Part shown: piece by piece, positions 43,136 through 51,790 of the stretch
How positions within the stretch are numbered: position 1 is the first letter of the stretch
How the letters are laid out: every line of letters begins with the position of its first letter
From: Roseicyclus sediminis
Lineage (GTDB): Bacteria; Pseudomonadota; Alphaproteobacteria; Rhodobacterales; Rhodobacteraceae
Length of the DNA stretch: 64,000 nt
Direction: 5' to 3'
Assembly (NCBI RefSeq): GCF_025515305.1
Contig: NZ_JAOPHT010000014.1
Coordinates: 1 to 64,000 of the forward strand
Notes under the pieces: generated by a model
The model's input: the letters and a program-made list of their open reading frames with translations, nothing else
What the model was told of the DNA's origin: nothing
Database searches by the model: none
Program-made: the position numbers and the translations under genes

Positions 43136-43170
43136 ATCAGACAAGATTTATTTCGTCGTCGGCTTCGCCA

Positions 43171-43911
43171 ATGGATACGATCAGCCACGTTGCACTGTCT
43201 CTGGCCGCCGCCATGCGGCGCGAACTGGAGGTGACTGCGAACAACATCGCGAACGCGAATACTTCCGGCTTCAAGAGCGAGAGGGTCGTATTCGAGAATT
43301 ATGTCGCCGCCGGCACCGCTCCTGACGGCGGAAGCGATTTCGTCATCGACGCCGGTTCTTACGTGGATCTTCGGGCCGGCGCGCTGACCAACACCGGCAA
43401 TCCGCTGGATGTCGCCCTGAACGGGCCTGGCTGGCTCGCCTACCGAACGGAAGACGGCCGCACCGCCTACGGGCGGGACGGACGCTTCATGATCAACGGA
43501 GACGGAAATCTCGTCACGGTGACGGGGGCGCAGGTCCTCGACGAGGGGGGCGGCCCCATCAGCGTACCGCCGGATGCCGGCGCGGTCGAAATCGCGGCGG
43601 ACGGAACCCTTTCTTCCGAGGCCGGCGTGGCGCTCGCGCGCATCGGGGTCTTCGACCTGCCGAGCATTCAGAGTTTTGAGCGGTTGGGCGGCGGGCTGTT
43701 CGTGCCCCCCCAGGGCGCACGTTCTGATGCCGTTCCTTCCCTCGACACCAGCGTTGTGCAAGGCGCGCTGGAAGGCTCGAACGTGCAGCCGATCCTCGAG
43801 ATGACGCGTCTCATGGACATACAGAAAGCCTACGAACGCGCGACACAGATCAACAGGACCCATGACGAACTGGCGCGTGACGCGATCCGCCGCATCGGAC
43901 GACAGTCCTGA
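43171..43911 (+). CDS. flgF: Flagellar basal-body rod protein FlgF
   Basis: 246 residues, proximal rod protein. LSLAAAMRRELEVTANNIANANTSGFKSERVVFENYV at the N-terminus, the DVALNGPGWLAYRTEDGRTAYGRDGRFMINGDGNLV core and a C-terminal GALEGSNVQPILEMTRLMDIQKAYERA match FlgF. First gene of the plus-strand unit flgF-flgG-flgA-flgH. Confidence 0.93.
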   Translation: MDTISHVALSLAAAMRRELEVTANNIANANTSGFKSERVVFENYVAAGTAPDGGSDFVIDAGSYVDLRAGALTNTGNPLDVALNGPGWLAYRTEDGRTAYGRDGRFMINGDGNLVTVTGAQVLDEGGGPISVPPDAGAVEIAADGTLSSEAGVALARIGVFDLPSIQSFERLGGGLFVPPQGARSDAVPSLDTSVVQGALEGSNVQPILEMTRLMDIQKAYERATQINRTHDELARDAIRRIGRQS

Positions 43912-43933
43912 CCCGACCGATAAGGAGATAGAC

Positions 43934-44719
43934 ATGAAGGCACTCGGTATCGCCGCGACAGGAATGCTCGCCCAGCAGACCAACGTCGACGTCATCTCGA
44001 ACAACATCGCCAATGCGAACACGACTGGCTTCAAGACCAGTCGTGCGGCCTTTCAGGATCTGATTTACGAGTCCGTTTCGCGCGAAGGTGTCCTGACCTC
44101 CGAGCAGGGTACGGCCACGCCGACGGGTATCGATATCGGTCTCGGCGTTCAAACGGCCGGAACGGTGCGTCTCAATACCCAGGGCGGGCTGTCCGCCACG
44201 GAGAACAGCCTCGACCTCGCGATCGACGGTACGGGCTACTTCGTCGTGAACATGCCGGACGGCAGCAGGGCCTACACCCGAGACGGGTCCTTCCGGCTGT
44301 CCGCGGAAGGCGAGCTCGTGACGCTGCAGGGCTATTCCGTCGATCCCGGTATTGTCATCCCCGAAAACACCCAGAACATCGAGATCAGCGAACAGGGCGT
44401 CGTGATGGCGTATGTTGAGAACGACCCTGCTCCGGTCGAACTCGGACGCCTGACGCTTGCGACCTTCATCAACGAAGGCGGCATGAGGCCGGTGGGGAAC
44501 AACCTGCTCGAGGCGACCGTGGCCTCTGGCGACGAACTCGCTGCGAATGCCGGTGATCCCGGAGTGGGCGTCATCCGGCAGGGTTACCTGGAAAACTCCA
44601 ACGTCAACATCATCCAGCAGATCACCGATCTCATCGCCGCGCAGCGCGCCTACGAGATGAACTCCAAGACCATAGAGACGGCCGACCAGATGATGTCGAC
44701 CGCGACGCGGATGCGCTGA
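43934..44719 (+). CDS. flgG: Flagellar distal rod protein FlgG
   Basis: 261 residues from ATG 43934, which has a strong AAGGAGAT site. KALGIAATGMLAQQTNVDVISNNIANANTTGFKTSRAAFQDLIYE and the C-terminal LENSNVNIIQQITDLIAAQRAYEMNSKTIETADQMMSTATRMR are textbook FlgG. It follows flgF by 22 bases. Confidence 0.97.
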   Translation: MKALGIAATGMLAQQTNVDVISNNIANANTTGFKTSRAAFQDLIYESVSREGVLTSEQGTATPTGIDIGLGVQTAGTVRLNTQGGLSATENSLDLAIDGTGYFVVNMPDGSRAYTRDGSFRLSAEGELVTLQGYSVDPGIVIPENTQNIEISEQGVVMAYVENDPAPVELGRLTLATFINEGGMRPVGNNLLEATVASGDELAANAGDPGVGVIRQGYLENSNVNIIQQITDLIAAQRAYEMNSKTIETADQMMSTATRMR

Positions 44720-44722
44720 TCC

Positions 44723-45376
44723 ATGCGTGCGGTCTTGCTCTTGATGGTTTTCGCAGTCTGGTCTGGCGGGGCAGTTGCGGACAGCTTCGCCGACCTTGTT
44801 GAAGAACGCGCGCGAGCCTCCCTGGGCTCCACGCTTCCGGAAGACGGCCGCTTCACGATCCGTTACCAGCCCGAAATCGACGATGCCCTGCTCATCTCGC
44901 GCTTCTGGATGGATGCGATATCCGGTCAGTTTCTCGCCGAGGTGGTTCGAGAGACGGGCGAAGTTCAAAGGGTTTCCGGCCTGGCGCTGGTCAGTGTGCC
45001 CGTCCCCGTTCCGACGCGCCGCCTGATGCCGGACGAGATCATCGCCGAGTCCGACCTCATTACGATCGATCTGCCCCTGGGACGTCTCAACGACTTTTCG
45101 GTCACCAACGTCTCGGACCTGGTCGGCCGTCAGGTCCGCAGGATGTTGCCCGAGGGCCGTCCGGTGATGGTCCAGTCAGTGATGGCGCCCCTTGTTATCG
45201 ATCGCGGCGAACGTGTTCGCATACGTTTCGAGGACGGCTCGCTCGTTCTCACCGCACCCGGACGCGCGCTCAACGACGCCGCGGCCGGTGAAACGGTGCG
45301 CGTGGTCAATCTTGTGAGCAACCTGTCGCTCGTCGGCACCGCACGACCCGACGGCATCGTGGAGATCGTACGATGA
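44723..45376 (+). CDS. flgA: P-ring assembly chaperone FlgA
   Basis: 217 residues with a signal peptide (AVLLLMVFAVWSGGAVADS) and a SAF-type C-terminal domain (VPTRRLMPDEIIAESDLITIDLPLGRLNDFSVTNVSDLVGRQVRRMLPEGRPV; AAAGETVRVVNLVSNLSLVGTARPDGIVEIV). FlgA is the periplasmic chaperone for FlgI. Its stop overlaps the flgH start by four bases. Confidence 0.9.
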   Translation: MRAVLLLMVFAVWSGGAVADSFADLVEERARASLGSTLPEDGRFTIRYQPEIDDALLISRFWMDAISGQFLAEVVRETGEVQRVSGLALVSVPVPVPTRRLMPDEIIAESDLITIDLPLGRLNDFSVTNVSDLVGRQVRRMLPEGRPVMVQSVMAPLVIDRGERVRIRFEDGSLVLTAPGRALNDAAAGETVRVVNLVSNLSLVGTARPDGIVEIVR

Positions 45377-46122
45377 TACCTGCCCGTCCCGCATGTCTTG
45401 CAGCCTTCGCGGCGCTCGCGCTGAGCGGCTGCGGCTACGACATCACCCGCGACCGAAACCCGGAAATCTCCGACATGCAGCTCAATTCCTTGACGATGCC
45501 GGAGGCTGCGCATGTCTCCGTGCCCATGCCGGAACCCGAAGTACGCGGCCTGCCCAGGCGCGCCGAGCGCTCATCCCTTTGGCAATCGGGGTCTGACGGT
45601 TTCTTTGCCGACCAACGCGCGATGGACGTCGGTGACATTCTTACGATCAACATCCAGATCGATGATCGGGCGCGCATGTCGAACCGCAGTCAACGAGAAC
45701 GTCAGGGCAACGCCAACCTGGGTTTCCCGACGATCTTCGGACTGGAAAACGTCATCGGAAATCTGACCGGTGCGGCCGAGGACGAGGATCTCGTTGGCGC
45801 CGCAGCGGCCAGCAGCGCCGAGGGTTCGGGCAGGATCGACCGTGCGGAGACGATAAATCTGGAGGTCGCCGCAACTGTCATCCAACGGCTTCCGAACGGC
45901 AACCTGGTCATCGCCGGTCGCCAGGAGGTCATGGTGAATTCCGAGCTCAGGGAACTGAGAGTGGCGGGGATCATCCGGCCGCAGGACATTCAGCGCGACA
46001 ACACGATCCCATACGACAGGATCGCCGAGGCCCGGATCACCTATGGCGGAAGAGGTCAACTGACCCGCCAGACGCGCACGTCGTACGGTGAAGATGCCTT
46101 TGACATAATCTTGCCCTACTGA
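45373..46122 (+). CDS. flgH: Flagellar L-ring lipoprotein FlgH
   Basis: 249 residues with a lipoprotein signal (LALSGC, Cys20) and the FlgH signature SLWQSGSDGFFADQRAMDVGDILTINIQIDDRA and ELRELRVAGIIRPQDIQRDNTIPYDRIAEARITYGGRGQLT. Forms the outer-membrane L ring. Last of the flgFGAH set; a FliL-like gene follows 59 bases later. Confidence 0.96.
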   Translation: MIPARPACLAAFAALALSGCGYDITRDRNPEISDMQLNSLTMPEAAHVSVPMPEPEVRGLPRRAERSSLWQSGSDGFFADQRAMDVGDILTINIQIDDRARMSNRSQRERQGNANLGFPTIFGLENVIGNLTGAAEDEDLVGAAAASSAEGSGRIDRAETINLEVAATVIQRLPNGNLVIAGRQEVMVNSELRELRVAGIIRPQDIQRDNTIPYDRIAEARITYGGRGQLTRQTRTSYGEDAFDIILPY

Positions 46123-46181
46123 CGGAGAAATCTCGTCGCAGTCCCAAGCGATAAGCGCCGGGTTACCTGCGAGGGATTCCC

Positions 46182-46625
46182 ATGAAACGCACCTTCAAGA
46201 TGGCGTTGCTGCTTCCGGCTATTTGCCTTGCGGCAACTATCGGCGTTGGCAGCACACTTCCGGAAGGCAGCGAAGTGGCGATTGATGGGGCGCCGTCGGA
46301 CAGCGCCGCGTTCTCCATGGTCGATCTCGGTGCATTCACCTTCCCGGTCGAACAGCCACGCCACGTGACCTACTTCGTCACCCAGATGTCGGCCGGTTTC
46401 GCCGAGGAGGAACAGGCAGAATACCATTCCAGCGCCGAGCAGGTGGTCCGGCTAAGGAATGCCATCTTTGATGCGGTCTTCGGCATCCGCCCGGATGCGG
46501 TGACCGGTGATGTCGATCTGGTGGTGCTCCAGGATCGGATCGAGCGTCACCTGAGCGAACGTCTCCCCGCGCTGGCCATGGTGGAGATCAGGGTCCTTGG
46601 CGTGCAGGATGTGCCGCATCGATAG
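46182..46625 (+). CDS. Short FliL-like exported protein
   Basis: 147 residues with an N-terminal signal or anchor (MALLLPAICLAATIGVGS) and a C-terminal part shaped like the periplasmic FliL domain (VVRLRNAIFDAVFGIRPDAVTG...RIERHLSERLPALAMVEIRVLGVQDVPHR). It may be a second, shorter FliL paralogue besides the one at 26471. It is convergent with flgD and sits directly downstream of flgH. Confidence 0.65.
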   Translation: MKRTFKMALLLPAICLAATIGVGSTLPEGSEVAIDGAPSDSAAFSMVDLGAFTFPVEQPRHVTYFVTQMSAGFAEEEQAEYHSSAEQVVRLRNAIFDAVFGIRPDAVTGDVDLVVLQDRIERHLSERLPALAMVEIRVLGVQDVPHR

Positions 46626-46638
46626 GACCGCGGGCGCC

Positions 46639-47304
46639 TTACTCGACGCGCGCGACCAGGGACGATGAAACCTCTGAGCCGTTGTCGAGGACAAGCGTAG
46701 GCACGCCGGAGCCGAAGATGACACTCTCCACCCGGGCCTCGGTGTAACTATTGTACGGAACGGACTCGCCCTCGGCGTCGGTCGCGATGATCTCGAGGCG
46801 GAAGGGCCCTTCACCGATCACCGGAAGCCCTGCGTCGTCGCGACCGTCCCAGTTCAGTTCATGGCTCTGGCCGCTTGTGCCCGGCAGGCCTTCAAAGCTC
46901 CGAAGGATCGTTCCGTCGTCCATGACAACGCGCGCCGAGACGGTGTCCGCCGGTTGCATCAGCTGGTAGGACAAGCGCGTATTCTCCGTCGGAGTGACGA
47001 TCTGGTCCCCGGGCACGGTGACCGTGCGTCCGATAAGTTGCACGTCGGACATCGCGACCGCACCGGCGATCCGTGCAGAGATATCGGCAAGGTTCGCGTT
47101 GACCTGTATGGACTGCTCGACCTGGCTAAGCTGGGCAAGCTGGGTAACGAAGGTGGAGCTGTCCATCGGGGCCAGCGGATCCTGGTTGGCAACCTGCGCC
47201 GTCAGAAGCTTGAGAAAGCTCTGGTAGTCGGCGTTCAGTCGGGACAAGGACGAAACACTGGCCGGCTGCCCAGTTGTCGGATTGCTCGCGGTCGGGTCGA
47301 TCAT
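46639..47304 (-). CDS. flgD: Flagellar hook cap protein FlgD
   Basis: 221 residues. N-terminal FlgD segment SSLSRLNADYQSFLKLLTAQVANQDPLAPMDSSTFVTQLAQLSQVEQSI, then the two beta-rich domains (TRLSYQLMQPADTVSARVVMDDG; SHELNWDGRDDAGLPVIGEGPFRLEI). The scaffold for hook polymerisation. It lies 24 bases after fliK on the minus strand. Confidence 0.95.
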   Translation of the reverse strand: MIDPTASNPTTGQPASVSSLSRLNADYQSFLKLLTAQVANQDPLAPMDSSTFVTQLAQLSQVEQSIQVNANLADISARIAGAVAMSDVQLIGRTVTVPGDQIVTPTENTRLSYQLMQPADTVSARVVMDDGTILRSFEGLPGTSGQSHELNWDGRDDAGLPVIGEGPFRLEIIATDAEGESVPYNSYTEARVESVIFGSGVPTLVLDNGSEVSSSLVARVE

Positions 47305-47328
47305 TGTCTGGTCCCTGCCCTTGCTTCG

Positions 47329-48687
47329 TTAGGTAATGATGTCGAGGCCCGACTGGGCGAAAGGTCGTATCGGGCCGGAAAGTGCCGGAAGTCCGGTGGC
47401 GGAGGATGGTTCTGCCACGGCCGGGCCGGTCCCGAGGACCACGGAACGCCATCTCTCTTGTTCTGATTGTTGGCGCGACTGATGTCCGGCGAAGGACTCG
47501 AAACTCAGGTCCGCACCGTCTGTCGCGGCGCCGCCGTCGCGAAGCGCATCAAGCAGAGCGTCACGATCATGCCGGAAGGCGTTGAGAACGGCGGGGTTTT
47601 CCGCCTTCAACACGATCCTGAGTTTCCCTGCCTCGTCATGTCGCATGTCGATTTCGATGTCTCCAAGCCCCCGAGGCGTCAATTCGATCCGCGTATTTCC
47701 TTCGGTGAACCGTGCCCCGCTGATCTGGTCGGCGACATGCCGCACAAGGGCCGGAGATGGTGGCATATCGATGCTGGGCCTCGAATTCTGAAGGGCCGCT
47801 TCCGTTCCTGAAGGCGCGGCTCGTCCAAGCGAAGCCACCATCATCTCTCCGACTTCGGTCATTGGTCGCGAAAATCCGGCCGGCTCCGCCCCAAGTTGCG
47901 CCACGGCGCCGATTTGCGCTCCGGCCGCTTCCTTTCGAACCGAAACTGCCGTGGATGTTTCCTGCTGGCCCCGGCCATCCGTGGAACCGAGGCCGACCAA
48001 CTGACCCTGCAGACCACGTGCCTGTTGCAGTTCGGGTGGTGCGGCTCCGTCCGGCGATCCGTCGGGGGCATGGCCGAACGTGGTCAATGCGGTAGGCAAG
48101 CGACGCGCGGCCGGTTCTTGCGCCACGCCTGTCGCGAGCGGACCGCCATTGGCCGCTGCTAACGCGGTCGGGTCCTTGGGGACAACAAGCCCAATGGCCG
48201 AAAGGATTGCCGTGGCAACCGCGGCGGGCCCCGATTGCACCGTTAGCGCATCGATGCCTGCGGGGTCCGACCCATCGGCCACCAGGAACGAACCCGGAAA
48301 AACGGCAGCGACGCCGTCGCCATTCAATTCCTCAAGTCGCAAGCGGAATGTGGCGAGGAATTCCCTGAGTATCTCGACCTTATCCTGCGGGAATTGTGCC
48401 GCTTCGAACGCGGATTGCGCGTTCACGATCAGCGATCCCAGGCCTGCCAGAAGCTGTGACTGTGCTTCGGCCTGGCCGTCGACAGACCCTTCCATGCCGT
48501 CGCCAGGCTGCTGGGCTCCGCCTTGCGGGGGCGTGGGACCACCCTGCAACGCGGCGAGCAAACCCGCGAACGGGTTCGCACCAGATGCTGCCCCGGCGCC
48601 GCGACCGATGCCAGGCACTTGCATCGCGCCCGCCGTCGCTGCCTTCGCTGGCGTCTGAGATAGGGTGAAGCCGAGCGTGGCCGTCAT
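47329..48687 (-). CDS. fliK: Flagellar hook-length control protein FliK
   Basis: 452 residues from MTATLGFTLSQTP. A long Ala/Gly/Pro/Gln-rich disordered N-terminal region is followed by the conserved C-terminal domain (NTRIELTPRGLGDIEIDMRHDEAGKLRIVLKAENPAVLNAFRHDRDALLDALRDGG) that interacts with FlhB. Low-complexity N-termini are normal for FliK. It starts 10 bases after the sigma-factor stop and is probably co-transcribed with it and flgD. Confidence 0.87.
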   Translation of the reverse strand: MTATLGFTLSQTPAKAATAGAMQVPGIGRGAGAASGANPFAGLLAALQGGPTPPQGGAQQPGDGMEGSVDGQAEAQSQLLAGLGSLIVNAQSAFEAAQFPQDKVEILREFLATFRLRLEELNGDGVAAVFPGSFLVADGSDPAGIDALTVQSGPAAVATAILSAIGLVVPKDPTALAAANGGPLATGVAQEPAARRLPTALTTFGHAPDGSPDGAAPPELQQARGLQGQLVGLGSTDGRGQQETSTAVSVRKEAAGAQIGAVAQLGAEPAGFSRPMTEVGEMMVASLGRAAPSGTEAALQNSRPSIDMPPSPALVRHVADQISGARFTEGNTRIELTPRGLGDIEIDMRHDEAGKLRIVLKAENPAVLNAFRHDRDALLDALRDGGAATDGADLSFESFAGHQSRQQSEQERWRSVVLGTGPAVAEPSSATGLPALSGPIRPFAQSGLDIIT

Positions 48688-48697
48688 GGGCAGGACC

Positions 48698-49420
48698 TCA
48701 GCATTCAAGCATCGCGAGGCTGAAGCCGCGCTCCTGCAAGCTCCGCCGCAGGCGAAGCATTGCCCGCCTTTCGATGTCCCGCCGTCGGGACCGCAACCGC
48801 GGGCAGGCATCAGGCGGAGACGTTCGATCTTCCAGCTTGTCGAGGATTACCTCGCGCTCGGCAGGACGAAGCGCGGCCAGGGCCTCGTCGAGCAGCTGTC
48901 GCACTCGCAATCTCTCCGAACGGGTTGCAACCTCCTCCTCCGGGGTCGGCCCGTCCCAGGCAACGGACAACGTGCGGGCCTCTCCCTCGCCGACGTCGTC
49001 AATCGAAATCGCGCCTGCAGCAGCGGTCAACACGTCTACCCGTCGCCGTGGTTCCGCACGTCCGGAGCGCGCGTCAACGTAGGCCCGAGCCGGGATGTCG
49101 ATCACTGCGGTCACCCGCCCCAAGGCGGCCATGACGCGATTTCGCACAGCCCAGGCGGAAAAGGTTCCAAAGCGAACGTTGAGGGAGAGGTCGAAATTCC
49201 CCGCGGCATCGATCAAGCCTATCATTCCCTCCGCCGCGAGGTCCTCGATATGTGTTCGGTTGTCAGTCCAGCGTCGGGCTTCGGACCAAGCCTGCCGCGC
49301 ATAGGACTTGAGGATACGATGAAGGGCCTGCTGGTCGCCGTTCTCCTGCCAGGCCCGGATTGCTTCGCGCTCTTCTTCGCGAGACATCAGCGGTGCCCTC
49401 AAAGCGGCCTCGAATGTCAT
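48698..49420 (-). CDS. RpoH-like sigma-70 family factor in the flagellar cluster
   Basis: 240 residues. Region 1.2/2.1 (LMSREEEREAIRAWQENGDQQALHRILKSYARQAWSEARRW), core region 2 (HIEDLAAEGMIGLIDAAGNFDLSLNVRFGTFSAWAVRNRVMAAL) and region 4 (LLDEALAALRPAEREVILDKLEDR...RRDIERRAMLRLRRSLQ) are present. The layout is of the RpoH type rather than the FliA type, and helix-turn-helix 4.2 is eroded. The location before fliK-flgD suggests a dedicated flagellar sigma factor. Its target promoters are unknown; CTTGA-type elements in the cluster are candidates. Confidence 0.82.
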   Translation of the reverse strand: MTFEAALRAPLMSREEEREAIRAWQENGDQQALHRILKSYARQAWSEARRWTDNRTHIEDLAAEGMIGLIDAAGNFDLSLNVRFGTFSAWAVRNRVMAALGRVTAVIDIPARAYVDARSGRAEPRRRVDVLTAAAGAISIDDVGEGEARTLSVAWDGPTPEEEVATRSERLRVRQLLDEALAALRPAEREVILDKLEDRTSPPDACPRLRSRRRDIERRAMLRLRRSLQERGFSLAMLEC

Positions 49421-49489
49421 GTACAGTGCTCCGGATTCCGGACACCCCCAAGATCAGGAAAGCATAAACCACCCGGCAGGAGAAGAATA

Positions 49490-49507
49490 AACTGGTTAAC
49501 GCCAGTT
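49490..49507 (-). terminator. Weak stem-loop upstream of the sigma-factor gene
   Basis: AACTGG (49490-49495) pairs with CCAGTT (49502-49507) around TTAACG. On the minus strand it overlaps the stop codon of the 241-residue gene and is followed by TATTCTTCTCC, a weak terminator or attenuator ahead of the sigma-factor gene. Confidence 0.35.
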
Positions 49508-50231
49508 AAATCTTCGACGACCGAAGCTGCCGCTCACCAGCAGCCAGCTCCTCGCCACGCGTTTGGGAACCCATCGCGGGCGCGACCGACAAAAGCCACT
49601 CCTCGAAACTCAGAGGACCACCCTCGCGCGGCGCCCGGCCATATTCGGCTCGCGACACCACCCCGTACCGATCGTGGAGGTCCTTGATGTTGGCCGCACG
49701 GCCGGCAGAGCCGTTATCGCCAGACAGAGCGGAGCAAAGCGTTTCGGAGAGGGCACGCTCGAAGGAGTCCCGGCAGATCTGGTCGCAGCCGGCCTGAAGT
49801 TGCGCAACGGCCGCCACAGCGGAATCCGCAAGGCCCAACAGGAGGCCCATTTCCCTGTCCATGGGGAAGCCGCCACGATGAAGGGACTCGATGAGGATCT
49901 GCGCATACACGCGCCCAACCACAACCCCTCGAACCGCGGAAGTGGCCTGCGGGGAAAAGACCGCCAGCGGTACGAACGCGATGACGGCGCCATAGGGCAC
50001 GGAAATGCCTAATTCTTCGGCGACGACATCACCCAGCGACAGCGCCGGCATGACTTCGGTATCATCGAGCAAGGCACGCTCGTTAACCTCGTCGCCATCA
50101 ATGCCAATAAGTACTGCGCGACCCGGAAATAGTGCCGCCAAAAGCGTCCGGAACAAAGCCGCTTCGGTCTCCGCGATGACTTTCGCCTGACCTGACCACA
50201 AGATACCCAGTATTTCGTTTCTGCTCGACAT
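49506..50231 (-). CDS. Hypothetical protein of the flagellar island
   Basis: 241 residues with no recognised domain. The N-terminal half mixes charged helices and a beta-rich segment (GRAVLIGIDGDEVNERALLDDTEVMPALSLGDVVAEELG), followed by a moderately hydrophobic stretch (GISVPYGAVIAFVPLAVFSPQATSAVRGVVVGRVYAQILIESL). No signal peptide. It is transcribed in the same direction as the sigma factor, fliK and flgD, and may be part of that regulatory block. Confidence 0.6.
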   Translation of the reverse strand: MSSRNEILGILWSGQAKVIAETEAALFRTLLAALFPGRAVLIGIDGDEVNERALLDDTEVMPALSLGDVVAEELGISVPYGAVIAFVPLAVFSPQATSAVRGVVVGRVYAQILIESLHRGGFPMDREMGLLLGLADSAVAAVAQLQAGCDQICRDSFERALSETLCSALSGDNGSAGRAANIKDLHDRYGVVSRAEYGRAPREGGPLSFEEWLLSVAPAMGSQTRGEELAAGERQLRSSKI

Positions 50232-50599
50232 GCTCGATCCCCACCAGTTCTTGTCGTTGTTCCCAACAATACCGCTAGATCGGCCAAGGATTCAAATCCT
50301 TTTCACCCCTCCCTTAAACAAAAACTTGAATGACCCACTTGAAAAAAGCAGCGCGCTGTGATGCGCCCGATGGTGATCCGAACAGCAATGACTTTGGTTT
50401 CAACGACAAACCGGCCTGCTCTCTAGAGATCACAGGCGTCAGACCTTCTTGACATACAAAATCAGTTGATGACACGAATCGGGAGGCATGAAAGGGCGCC
50501 CGTTGACATCGCGCTGGATATGGCTAGCGAGGCATAGCATGACAGGACCGAGTGTCGCGTGGATGCTACTCCGCCTTGCATGCGAATTCATCCAAAGTG
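50232..50599. other. Long intergenic region with a palindrome
   Basis: About 370 bases, AT-richer than its neighbours, with no plausible gene. It contains AAGGATT-CA-AATCCTT (50286-50301), a perfect seven-base inverted repeat, upstream of the 241-residue gene, and a TTGACATACAAAATCAG stretch that could be promoter sequence. Confidence 0.4.
50286..50301. promoter_or_regulatory. 16-base palindrome upstream of the 241-residue gene
   Basis: AAGGATT-CA-AATCCTT is a perfect inverted repeat about 55 bases upstream of the minus-strand start at 50231. Operator-like. The arm AAGGATT also occurs inside the fliL/fliC element AAGGATTACAAG. Confidence 0.35.
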
Positions 50600-51658
50600 C
50601 TAGTCTTCGATAGCACCGAGTGAATCGGCGCCCAGGGTCGCGGGATATACGAGCATGATGCCGATTCTGCGGTTTTCAGGCGCATCGGGTTGGGCCGCGT
50701 TAAGAGGATCGGAATCGGCCATCCCCATGATGCGAATGAACCGCTCCGGCGCCAGTCCCTCGGCTTCCAGGGCACGTCGCGTTGCATTTGCCCGGTCCGT
50801 GGAGAGTTCCCAGTTGGTGTAAACGGCCCCCGCGCCAAATGAGAGTGAGTCGGTGTGCCCCGCGATTGCGACAGGCTTGTCGATGGGCAGGATGGCGCGC
50901 CCAACGACACCAACCAGGCGCCGCGTCCGCATGTCCAATTCCGCGCTGCCAATCGCGAACATGGGACGCCGCTCGCTGTCGACGAGTTGAATTTCGAGGC
51001 CTTCGTTCGACAACTCGAACCGGATCTGACCGCTCAACTCGGCGATTTCAGGGTCCGCGGAAACCGCCTGCTCGATTTGCTCCCTCAGCGCCTCGAGGCG
51101 GTCGCGCCGCTCGGCCTCCGCTACCGCAAGGTCTGCCAATGCCTGCCGGACGCCTTCAGCAGCGTCACTTTCGTCGGGCGGGGCGCCGTCTTCATCCTGC
51201 TCGGACTGCGCCTGCAGCGTCGCCTCCCCACTCGAAATTTCTCCGCCTTCTCCCGTACCGGAGGCTTGCAGGCCGCCTGCCCCCGGCAGAGGCGGCGAGA
51301 CCTCCGCCGTGTCGCGCAGCCTGCTGTCAAACACGGCAAGCGGGTTCTCCTGGCCGAAGCTTGGAAGTTGCTCGGGGGTATGGGGGCCATCCGTTCCAGA
51401 AAGCGGCCCATCCTCGGCAAGCACCTGCCCGGCCAGGAGTCCCTGCCCGCGGCCGCCCGCCTCGGACAGGCTCGGGGTGAAGTAATCGGCCAGGCCTCGA
51501 AGCTTTTCCTCATCCGAAGCGGCGAGAATCCACAGCAGGAGGAAAAACGCCATCATGGCTGTCATGAAGTCCGCATAGGCGACCTTCCACGCGCCACCAT
51601 GGTGCCCGTCGTGGCCATCGTCGTCGGTCCGTTTGATGATGATCGGTTTCTCCGGCAT
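50600..51658 (-). CDS. motB: Flagellar stator protein MotB
   Basis: 352 residues. The membrane helix contains the proton-binding Asp30 in the motif WKVAYADFMTAMMAFFLLLWILA. A long acidic linker, then an OmpA-like peptidoglycan-binding domain (AIAGHTDSLSFGAGAVYTNWELSTDRANATRRAL, RIMGMADSDPLN, NRRIGIMLV). GTG at 51661 is an alternative start. The MotA gene lies separately at 53418 on the other strand. Confidence 0.95.
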   Translation of the reverse strand: MPEKPIIIKRTDDDGHDGHHGGAWKVAYADFMTAMMAFFLLLWILAASDEEKLRGLADYFTPSLSEAGGRGQGLLAGQVLAEDGPLSGTDGPHTPEQLPSFGQENPLAVFDSRLRDTAEVSPPLPGAGGLQASGTGEGGEISSGEATLQAQSEQDEDGAPPDESDAAEGVRQALADLAVAEAERRDRLEALREQIEQAVSADPEIAELSGQIRFELSNEGLEIQLVDSERRPMFAIGSAELDMRTRRLVGVVGRAILPIDKPVAIAGHTDSLSFGAGAVYTNWELSTDRANATRRALEAEGLAPERFIRIMGMADSDPLNAAQPDAPENRRIGIMLVYPATLGADSLGAIED

Positions 51659-51721
51659 CACTTCGACCCTTCAACCAGAACTGCTCATGCGCCAAGACTA
51701 ACCGCCCGCCCTGCATGATTA

Positions 51722-51763
51722 CTCAAGAATAAAATAAAGAAAAGAGCCAGCGTGAACGCTGGC
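51722..51763 (-). terminator. Rho-independent terminator of mucR
   Basis: GCCAGCG-TGAA-CGCTGGC (51746-51763) is a perfect seven-base-pair hairpin. On the minus strand it is followed by TCTTTTCTTTATTTTATT, a classical T-rich tract. It lies about 30 bases after the mucR stop; the T tract merges into the motB promoter region containing ATTCTTGAGT. Confidence 0.85.
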
Positions 51764-51790
51764 CCTCGCAATACGTAAAGCTGGAAGAAG

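Noticed and set aside
42487-44034. 515-codon minus-strand frame spanning the solenoid gene start and flgF
   Set aside because: It overlaps two well-supported genes and shows no family motifs.
49496-49509. CtrA box upstream of the sigma-factor gene
   Set aside because: TTAA half-sites are six bases apart and overlap the upstream gene's stop codon.
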